From: Acetobacteraceae bacterium | GTDB taxonomy: Bacteria > Pseudomonadota > Alphaproteobacteria > Acetobacterales > Acetobacteraceae | Length of the DNA: 7,277 nt | Direction of reading: 5' to 3' | NCBI GenBank assembly: GCA_947478535.1 | Contig: CANJXD010000290.1 | Coordinates: forward strand, 1-7,277 | Shown here: one piece after another, positions 1-4,982 of the stretch | Layout of the letters: each line of letters starts with the position of its first letter | Position numbering within the stretch: the stretch's first letter is position 1 | The notes under the pieces: model-generated | The model's database searches: none | What the model was told of the DNA's origin: nothing | What the model saw: only the letters and a program-made list of their open reading frames with translations | Program-made: the position numbers and the translations under genes

Positions 1-2
1 GC

Positions 3-137
3 CAGCAGGACCGCAACCCCGCGCCGCGCTCACCCTGGGCGACCACCTCCCAACGCGGCGAGGCCGAGTCCCGGCTTGCCGCGGCCATGGCCCAGGGGCG
101 TGTCCGCGCCCCGGGCCTTCTTGACCTCGCACTCTGA
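3..137 (+). CDS. C-terminal tail of an upstream gene, probably flagellar hook-length control protein FliK (partial)
   Basis: This frame is open from the left edge to a TGA at 135-137 and encodes about 44 residues ending in GLLDLAL. Third codon positions in this frame are mostly G or C, as in the genes downstream, whereas the frame continuous with flgD gives an unlikely Pro/Arg-rich peptide. The stop lies 16 bases before the flgD ATG, the spacing expected inside an operon. FliK is commonly encoded just upstream of flgD in alphaproteobacteria, and FliK proteins often end in a low-complexity polar tail followed by a short hydrophobic end. The recognisable FliK core domain is not in the window, so the identity rests on position alone. 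It could be another flagellar gene, or the frame could be a chance opening. Confidence 0.42.
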   Translation, partial: QQDRNPAPRSPWATTSQRGEAESRLAAAMAQGRVRAPGLLDLAL

Positions 138-153
138 AAGGCTCGTCAGGACG

Positions 154-873
154 ATGACCTCCCTCGCCACCGCCGTCACCACAGCCACCAGCGGCGCCAC
201 GGCCGCGAACGCTGCCGCGGCCTCCGCCAATGCCGCGACGAGTTCCGCCGCCGCCACCGCCGCGCGCGGCATCGCCGGCGATATGCAGACCTTCCTGAAG
301 CTGCTGACCACGCAGTTGCGCAACCAGGACCCGACCAAACCGCTCGACCCGAATGAGCTGACGCAGCAGCTCGCGCAGTTCTCCGGCGTCGAGCAGCAGA
401 TCGCGACCAACGCGCATATGGAAGCGATGCTCGGCCTGCAGCGTTCCACCTCGCTCGTCTCCGGCGCCAACCTGGTGGGCAAGCAGGCGGAGGTCACCTC
501 CTCCACCCTCTCCCTGCTCGGCGGGGCGGCGCAGGAAGTGCGGGTGCCGACTCTGGCGGACGCCGCCGGGGCGACGCGCGCCCGAATCGCCATCGCCAAT
601 GCCAGCGGCAACGTGGTGCGCGAACAGGTCGTCACCCTCGGTACCACCGCGTCCGGCTGGAGTTGGGATGGCAAGGATGCCCGCGGGCGGGCGCTGTCGG
701 ATGGCAATTACCGCCTGACGGTGCAGGGACTCGACCAGGAAGGCGCGCCGCGCGGCACGCTGCCGAGCGTGGTGGCCGGCACGGTCACCGGCGTTTCCCA
801 GAATGGGGAGACGGTGCAGCTTGCCATCGGCGCGCTGAGCGCCGGTTTCGACAGCCTGCGGCGAATTCGTTAA
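154..873 (+). CDS. flgD: Flagellar hook assembly scaffold (hook cap) protein FlgD
   Basis: FlgD sits at the tip of the growing hook outside the cell and caps it so that FlgE subunits polymerise; it leaves once the hook is complete. The 239-residue product has a low-complexity Ala/Thr/Ser leader (about 1-42). The conserved FlgD N-terminal domain (about 44-95) follows, with MQTFLKLLTTQLRNQDP, then PLDPNEL and QLAQFSGVEQ, all typical of the family. A C-terminal Ig/Tudor-like region (about 105-226) contains the usual WDGKDARGRALSDGNYRL segment (171-188). Length is normal for the family. I chose the ATG at 154 because an upstream TTG at 76 in the same frame would add an atypical Arg/Pro-rich extension overlapping the preceding reading frame. 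The ribosome site is weak: GAAAGG at 136-141 is rather distant and AGGA at 148-151 rather close. A hairpin cluster follows the TAA, so flgD probably ends its transcription unit. Confidence 0.95.
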   Translation: MTSLATAVTTATSGATAANAAAASANAATSSAAATAARGIAGDMQTFLKLLTTQLRNQDPTKPLDPNELTQQLAQFSGVEQQIATNAHMEAMLGLQRSTSLVSGANLVGKQAEVTSSTLSLLGGAAQEVRVPTLADAAGATRARIAIANASGNVVREQVVTLGTTASGWSWDGKDARGRALSDGNYRLTVQGLDQEGAPRGTLPSVVAGTVTGVSQNGETVQLAIGALSAGFDSLRRIR

Positions 874-877
874 CGCA

Positions 878-905
878 GCCTGGGGCGGGTTTGGCCCGCC
901 CAGGC
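878..905 (+). terminator. GC-rich hairpin right after flgD, probable transcription terminator lacking a clear T tract
   Basis: GCCTGGGGCGGG (878-889) pairs with CCCGCCCAGGC (895-905) around the loop TTTGG (890-894), giving an 11-base-pair stem with one bulged G. It starts five bases after the flgD stop codon. The strength and position suit a terminator or a 3'-end stabilising hairpin. No run of T follows, so classic Rho-independent termination is uncertain; in high-GC bacteria such hairpins often lack the T tract. Confidence 0.55.
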
Positions 906-912
906 AGGGGTT

Positions 913-929
913 CCGGCACCACATGCCGG
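913..929. repeat. Perfect 6-base inverted repeat (second hairpin after flgD)
   Basis: CCGGCA (913-918) and TGCCGG (924-929) are perfect inverted complements around a five-base loop, CCACA. It lies eight bases after the first post-flgD hairpin. It may act with its neighbours in transcription termination or mRNA 3'-end protection, or may be a protein-binding dyad. The inverted repeat is seen directly; the role is inference. Confidence 0.5.
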
Positions 930-946
930 GTGGGGCAGGGCGCGGG

Positions 947-968
947 CGGGGCCGCCAGCACGGCCCCG
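947..968. repeat. Perfect 8-base inverted repeat (third hairpin after flgD)
   Basis: CGGGGCCG (947-954) and CGGCCCCG (961-968) are exact inverted complements around the six-base loop CCAGCA. This is a very stable GC-only stem and the third hairpin within about 90 bases of the flgD stop. Termination or transcript-end protection is likely, but no T tract follows. Confidence 0.5.
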
Positions 969-1026
969 ATACGGGAAATGGCCGGTACGGCACGCCTGCA
1001 CTGCCGGTCCATCCCTTTGATAACGC

Positions 1027-1104
1027 GTCAGAACTTATCTCCTCCCGCCGGCGTGGCGGGCGGCTTCGGACGCTGAGGTGGCCCCGTCAACAAAGCGTTC
1101 TGAC
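1027..1104. repeat. Widely spaced perfect 8-base inverted repeat in the fliF leader
   Basis: GTCAGAAC (1027-1034) recurs as its exact inverted complement GTTCTGAC at 1097-1104, with 62 bases between. Both arms lie in the least GC-rich part of the region upstream of fliF. They could be paired half-sites for a regulator or arms of a long leader structure. About one 8-base inverted match is expected by chance in an interval of this size, so significance is weak. Confidence 0.3.
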
Positions 1105-1222
1105 CTGCCGCCGGGACGATCCCTGGTTAACAGGCGGTAAAGGCACCCGGCAGAGATTGCCGACTGCGCGGCAGGACGCCGCAGCGGGGGTTTGAATGTC
1201 TGACGCGCGGCTCACGGGATCG

Positions 1223-1230
1223 AAGGCGAG
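1223..1230 (+). promoter_or_regulatory. Ribosome binding site of fliF
   Basis: AAGGCGAG lies six bases before ATG 1237 but only three before the alternative GTG at 1234. The spacing favours the ATG as the start. Confidence 0.45.
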
Positions 1231-1755
1231 GCGGTGATGGGTGGCCTCGGCAACCTTCTGGCCGTTCTGCGCGGCCTTGGCGTTGTGCGCCTCGCCGCCC
1301 TGGCTGGCGTGGCCGTGGCGACGCTGGGCGCGATCGGCTTCCTGGCGCTTCGCAGCGCGGAGCCGCCGGTGGCGCTGCTGTATGGCGAGCTCGACCAGCG
1401 CGATGCCGCGCAGGTCGTGGCTTCCCTGGAGCGGGCCCGCGTGCCCTTTCGCCTGTCCCAGACCGGGTCTGAGGTGATGGTGCCGGCCGAGCAGGTGGCC
1501 CGCCTTCGCCTGCAACTCGCCCGCGATGGCATCCCCGCCGGCGGGTCCGTCGGCTACGAGATCTTCGACCGCTCCGGCGGCCTGACCACCACGCCCTTCC
1601 AGCAGGACATGAACCGCGTGCGCGCCCTGGAAGGGGAAATCGCCCGGTCCATTCGCACGCTGCAAGGCGTCAACGCCGCCCGCGTCCACCTCGTGATGCC
1701 GCGGCGCGAGCCCTTCTCCCGCGAACGCGGGGAGGCGCAGGCCTCCGTCGTGCTG

Positions 1756-1758
1756 TAG
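1756..1758 (+). other. Premature TAG codon inside fliF, immediately followed by ATG
   Basis: The TAG is in frame with both halves of fliF, between ASVVL and MRGSQRLD. The codon is one substitution from CAG (Gln), AAG (Lys) or GAG (Glu), residues that would fit this strand of the family's second ring-building domain. The adjacent ATG at 1759 could allow a terminating ribosome to restart, making a 386-residue C-terminal piece. The nearest purine-rich site, GGGGAGG at 1729-1735, is too far upstream to act as an independent ribosome site. No other gene in the window contains an internal TAG, so a reassigned code is not supported. Confidence 0.9.
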
Positions 1759-2904
1759 ATGCGCGGCAGCCAGCGGCTGGACCGCGAAGGCGTGCAGGCC
1801 GTGTTGCACCTGGTCTCCGCCGCTGTCCCCGGGTTGCGGCCGCAGAACGTCTCCATCGTCGATGGCCGCGCCGAATTGCTGGCCCGTGGCGGCCAGGCAC
1901 TGCCGAACTCGGCCCAGGGCCTGGCGCTGACCGCCGAGGAGCTGAAGCGCGCCCAGGAAATGCGCATCGCCCGTGGCGTCGAGGAAATGCTGGAACGCAG
2001 CCTCGGCATGGGCCGGGTGCGCGTCGAGGCGACCGTCGATCTCGACACCGACCGCGTGCAGGTGACCGAGGAGCGGTTCGACCCGGACAACCAGGTGCCG
2101 CGCAGCACGCAGTCCCACACCGAGAGCAGCCGGAATGGGGAGGCGCAGAACGTCTCCGTCGCCAACCAGCTGCCCGGCGCGCCGACCACGCAATCCTCCG
2201 GCCCGCAATCGCAGGAAAGCCGGCAGGACGAGACCACCAACTACGAGATCGGCCGCACCAGCCGCACCACGGAACGCCAGGCCCCGGTGCTGAAGCGCCT
2301 GTCCGTCGCGGTGCTGGTGGATGGCGTGACCGAAGCGGCCGAGCCCGGCCAGCCCTTGCGGTTCCGCGAAAGGACCCGGGAAGAACTGGACCGCATCGCT
2401 GCCCTGGTTCGCGGTGCGATCGGCTTCGATGAACGCCGTGGCGATCGCCTGGAAGTCGTCAGCCTGCGCTTTGCCGACCCGGTGGCGGTGCCGGTGCAGG
2501 ATGAAGCGGCGGCACTGCTTGCCGGGCTGATGACACCGGCGGTGGTAACCCGCCTGGCCGAAAGCGCCCTGCTCGCCCTGGTGGCGCTCGCCGCCCTGCT
2601 GCTGCTCGGCCGGCCGATGGTGGCGCGCCTGACCGCGTCCCTGGAACAGCAATCCGCCGGTGCGCTGGCCGGTGCCGCGGGTGCAATAGGTGGCGCGATG
2701 GGTGCCGAGATGGGCGACGACGCGGTGACGCCGGCCAATGGCGCCGTGCCGCGGATTGCCAATGACCGTACCGCACCGGAAGCCATGGTCGATGTCGCAA
2801 TGGTGGATGGCTCGCTCAAGGCGTCCTCCCTCAACCGCGTCGCCGCCCTGGTCGAGGCGAACCCCGATGAGGCGCTGGCCCTGATCCGTCGCTGGCTGTC
2901 GCCT

Positions 2905-2910
2905 GAGGAA
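2905..2910 (+). promoter_or_regulatory. Ribosome binding site of fliG
   Basis: GAGGAA within the last codons of fliF is eight bases from ATG 2919 and five from the GTG at 2916. It supports initiation at the ATG within the TGATG junction. Confidence 0.55.
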
Positions 2911-2918
2911 CGCAAGTG

Positions 2919-3941
2919 ATGTCCATCTCCACCGCAACTCGGCGCGCCGCCGGACTGCCCGGCCCGCAGAAGGCCGCCGTGCTGATGCTGGCGCTGGGTG
3001 AGGAACGCGCAGCCTCCCTGCTCGGCAAGATGCATGATGACGAGGTCCGCGATGTCTCCATGGCCATGGCCTCCCTTGGCAGCATCTCCGCCGATGACGT
3101 GGAGGCGCTGTGCAACGAATTCGCGCGCGAGATGGGCCAGGCCGGCGCGCTGCTCGGCGGCTGGGAAGCGACGGAGCGGATGCTGCTGCGCTCGCTGCCC
3201 AAGGAACGCGTCGGCCAGATCATGGAAGAACTGCGCGGCCCCGCCGGGCGGACCATGTGGGACAAGCTCGGCAACGTGAATGAAGGCGTGCTCGCGAACT
3301 ATCTGAAGAACGAATACCCGCAGACCGTCGCCGTCGTGCTGTCCCGCATCAAGCCGGACCATGCGGCACGCGTGCTGTCGCTGCTGCCCGATACCTTCGG
3401 CATGGAAGTGGTGATGCGGATGCTGCGCATGGAAAGCCCGGCGCCCGAGGCGCTGGAGGGCGTGGAGCGCACGCTGAAGGCGGAGTTCATGTCGAACCTG
3501 GCGCGCAGCGCGCGGCGCGATCCGCATGAGCTGATGGCCGAGATCTTCAATAACCTCGACCGCAGCACGGAAAATCGCCTGATGGGCTCGCTGGAGACGG
3601 CGTCCACCGAAAGTGCGGCGCGCATCCGCAAGCTGATGTTCACCTTCGATGACCTGAAGCGCCTGGAGCCCGCCAGCATCCCGACGCTGCTGCGCGCGGT
3701 GGAGAAGGACAAGCTGGCGATCGCGCTGAAGGGGGCCTCCGAGCACATCCGGGAGATGTTCCTGGGCGGCATGTCCGAACGTGCCGGCCGCATGCTGCGC
3801 GACGATATCGGCGCCCTCGGGCCGGTGCGGCTGCGCGATGTCGAGGACGCGCAGGCCTCCATCGTCGCGATGGCCAAGGACCTGGCGCAGCAGGGTGCGA
3901 TCCGCCTGAACGACAACAGCGCGGAGATGATGGTCGAATGA
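2919..3941 (+). CDS. fliG: Flagellar motor switch protein FliG
   Basis: FliG joins the MS ring to the cytoplasmic C ring and contacts the MotA stator, so it both generates torque and takes part in direction switching. The 340-residue length is typical. An N-terminal FliF-binding domain (about 12-100) begins with GPQKAAVLMLALGEE. The middle domain (about 110-230) has the family motif as EYPQT (132-136, usually EHPQT). A MFTF motif (240-243) links to the C-terminal torque domain. That domain keeps the charged positions known in enteric FliG: Lys271 in ALKGASE, Arg288 in MSERAGR, Asp295-Asp296 in LRDD and Arg304 in GPVRL. The ATG shares one base with the fliF stop (TGATG), so translation is probably coupled to fliF. 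The fliF amber codon could therefore reduce FliG production unless ribosomes restart. A GTG at 2916 is a possible alternative start. Confidence 0.97.
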   Translation: MSISTATRRAAGLPGPQKAAVLMLALGEERAASLLGKMHDDEVRDVSMAMASLGSISADDVEALCNEFAREMGQAGALLGGWEATERMLLRSLPKERVGQIMEELRGPAGRTMWDKLGNVNEGVLANYLKNEYPQTVAVVLSRIKPDHAARVLSLLPDTFGMEVVMRMLRMESPAPEALEGVERTLKAEFMSNLARSARRDPHELMAEIFNNLDRSTENRLMGSLETASTESAARIRKLMFTFDDLKRLEPASIPTLLRAVEKDKLAIALKGASEHIREMFLGGMSERAGRMLRDDIGALGPVRLRDVEDAQASIVAMAKDLAQQGAIRLNDNSAEMMVE

Positions 3942-4618
3942 GCACGCCCGATGAAGGCGGCGCCGGCTGGGCCGCGGCCTTCAAGCCGGAGGTGCTGCGC
4001 GGCACGGCGGTGCGCCCGGCCTCCCCCTACATGGTGAACCTCGACGATTTCGACGCCCCGGCCCCGCTTCCGGCCTTGGCGCCGGAACCGCAGCCGGCCC
4101 CGAAGATCGACCCGCTGCCCGGCCTGCTGGCCGAGGCGCGCAAGGCCGGCCTGGTCGCGGGCCATGCGGCCGGGCGGAAGGAAGCGATGGCGTCGATCCA
4201 GGCGGCGGCGGCGGTGACGCTGAAGGAAGCGGCCTCCGCCCTGGCGCTGGCGACCGAGGACGCCCGCGCGGTGGCGCGGGAGACCGCGCAGGCCGTGGCG
4301 CGCGCCGCGCTGGCGGCGGTGGCGGCGGCGCTGCCGACACTCGCCGATCGCTGCGGCGAGACGGAGGTGATCCGCTTCGCGGAGACGCTGCTGCCGCACC
4401 TGGCGGAGGAGCCGCAGGTGACGCTGCGCGTCGCCCCGGCGCTGGCGGAACTGGTGGCGGCGCATTTCGCGCATGAACCGCGCGTCGATGTGAAGCCGGA
4501 CCCGGCGGTGGCGCGCGGTGACGCGCGCATCGCCTGGCGTGGTGGCGAGGCGGAGCGTCGCCGGCAGGCCGCGATCGCGGCTGTTCAGGACATTTTCGCC
4601 GGCTTCGGCCTGGCGTGA
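3938..4618 (+). CDS. fliH: Flagellar assembly protein FliH (export ATPase regulator; FlbE-like)
   Basis: FliH dimers bind the export ATPase FliI and tether it to the C ring and export gate; the corresponding Caulobacter protein is FlbE. The 226-residue product has a Pro/Ala-rich N-terminal part with an early tryptophan (W11); N-terminal tryptophans of FliH help docking in enteric bacteria. It then has the glycine-spaced helix typical of FliH/YscL proteins (GLVAG at 71-75 overlapping GHAAG at 75-79). A long Ala-rich, probably coiled-coil region follows (about 80-135), then a C-terminal domain ending with GDARIAWRGGEAERRR (194-209), a pattern common in alphaproteobacterial FliH. The ATG overlaps the fliG stop by four bases (ATGA), and GGAGA at 3923-3927 is a reasonable ribosome site. 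FliH is poorly conserved in sequence, so the call combines motifs with position between fliG and fliN. Confidence 0.9.
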   Translation: MSTPDEGGAGWAAAFKPEVLRGTAVRPASPYMVNLDDFDAPAPLPALAPEPQPAPKIDPLPGLLAEARKAGLVAGHAAGRKEAMASIQAAAAVTLKEAASALALATEDARAVARETAQAVARAALAAVAAALPTLADRCGETEVIRFAETLLPHLAEEPQVTLRVAPALAELVAAHFAHEPRVDVKPDPAVARGDARIAWRGGEAERRRQAAIAAVQDIFAGFGLA

Positions 4619-4624
4619 GGAGAG
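4618..4624 (+). promoter_or_regulatory. Ribosome binding site of fliN
   Basis: AGGAGAG spans the fliH stop codon and is five bases before ATG 4630 (seven from the GGAG core). It favours this ATG over the overlapping GTG at 4615, which lies upstream of the site. Confidence 0.65.
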
Positions 4625-4629
4625 AGACC

Positions 4630-4977
4630 ATGGAAACCGAAACGAACCACAACCCGCTGCTGCTGGATGAGCTGAAGGAGATGCGGGAGATCGAGCCCGC
4701 GCCCCGCAAGGCCGCCACCGGCAGTGCCTCCGAACTCGGCGCGATCTACGACATTCCCGTCCAGGTCAGCGCCGTGCTCGGCCGGGCCACGATGCAGGTG
4801 AGCCAGCTGCTGAAGCTTGGCCGCGGCGCGATGATCGAGCTCGATCGCAAGCTGGGCGAAGCGGTTGACATCTACGTCAACAATCGACTGGTAGCCCGTG
4901 GCGAAGTGGTGATGGTTGGTGACAACCGCCTGGGCGTGACCATGACCGAGATCGTCAAGACGGATAAGGCGGGCTGA
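4630..4977 (+). CDS. fliN: Flagellar motor switch protein FliN
   Basis: FliN forms the lower part of the C ring with FliM, takes part in switching and provides a dock for FliH-FliI export complexes. The 115-residue product has a short charged N-terminal segment (1-35) and one SpoA/FliMN C-terminal domain (about 38-110). Clear hallmarks are IYDIPVQVSAVLGR (39-52), the LLKLGRGAMIELDR stretch (60-73), GEAVDIYVNNRLVARGEVV (76-94) and LGVTMTEI (101-108). Size and single domain identify FliN rather than FliM, whose extra N-terminal domains are absent. It begins 11 bases after the fliH stop with a good ribosome site; a GTG at 4615 in the same frame would overlap fliH by four bases and add five residues. 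No fliM is present in the window. Confidence 0.96.
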   Translation: METETNHNPLLLDELKEMREIEPAPRKAATGSASELGAIYDIPVQVSAVLGRATMQVSQLLKLGRGAMIELDRKLGEAVDIYVNNRLVARGEVVMVGDNRLGVTMTEIVKTDKAG

Positions 4978-4982
4978 TCGTC

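Larger units (their letters stand above)
874..1236. other. Intergenic region between flgD and fliF with several inverted repeats
   Basis: This 363-base stretch has no reading frame with convincing protein character; the short frames in it give Arg/Gly/Pro-rich peptides without recognisable domains. The left third is very GC-rich and holds three consecutive hairpins, annotated separately. The middle is locally richer in A and T (about 1016-1040 and 1086-1100) and contains further dyads: GATAA at 1019-1023 with TTATC at 1035-1039; CCCGCC at 1044-1049 with GGCGGG at 1055-1060; GTCAGAAC at 1027-1034 with GTTCTGAC at 1097-1104; and CCTG at 1122-1125 with CAGG at 1131-1134 around TTAA. It must carry the start signals for the fliF unit unless transcription reads through from flgD. 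I checked every GG for a GC ten bases downstream and found no good sigma-54 promoter on the + strand. No other promoter class is convincing by eye. Confidence 0.7.
1237..2919 (+). pseudogene. fliF: Flagellar MS-ring protein FliF interrupted by an in-frame amber codon
   Basis: FliF forms the MS ring in the inner membrane, the base on which the rotor and export gate assemble. The frame spans 560 sense-plus-stop codons, normal for FliF, but codon 174 (1756-1758) is TAG. Before it: TM1 (about 16-38), a first ring-building domain, and the start of the second, YscJ/FliF-type domain (RALEGEIARSI, ARVHLVMP). After it the same domain resumes (LDREGVQAVLHLV, VPGLRPQNVSIVD). A variable periplasmic region, TM2 (about 437-460) and the C-terminal FliG-binding tail ending in ALALIRRWL follow. 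The break falls inside the second domain, so neither piece should build a ring; the second piece also lacks TM1. I start at ATG 1237, five to six bases after AAGGCGAG (1223-1230); a GTG at 1234 is an alternative. No frameshift or other defect is visible. A sequencing error is a serious possibility, in which case the gene is intact. Confidence 0.9.

Noticed and set aside
988..1004. Sigma-54-like promoter (CGGCACG followed by CTGC)
   Set aside because: The -24-like half is good, but the GC of the -12 half is 12 bases from the GG instead of 10, which is not tolerated by sigma-54.
1138..1166. Sigma-28-like promoter upstream of fliF (TAAA, then GCCGACTG)
   Set aside because: The gap between the elements is 17 bases rather than the usual 15 or so, the second element matches only partly (GCCGACTG versus GCCGATAA), and sigma-28 is not expected for an early operon with FlbD.
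923..1195. Possible small gene of 90 codons between flgD and fliF
   Set aside because: The peptide is Arg/Gly/Pro-rich, crosses several inverted repeats, has no good ribosome site and resembles no known family.
1756..1758. TAG recoding (special amino acid or altered genetic code)
   Set aside because: No other gene in the window uses an internal TAG, no readthrough signal is recognisable after it, and no recoding genes are in view.
1237..2919. FliF naturally encoded as two separate genes
   Set aside because: The break is inside a folded domain, the second part would lack its membrane-insertion segment and has no ribosome site at suitable spacing. A nonsense mutation or sequence error is simpler.
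1087..2937. Long open frame (616 codons) on the - strand opposite fliF
   Set aside because: The product is His/Gln/Arg-rich with no domain pattern and is the mirror of fliF codons. Long antisense frames are common in high-GC coding DNA.
2241..4474. Overlapping - strand frames (2241-3746 and 3299-4474) opposite fliF, fliG and fliH
   Set aside because: Low-complexity Arg/Ala/Ser products without motifs, antisense to clearly conserved flagellar genes.
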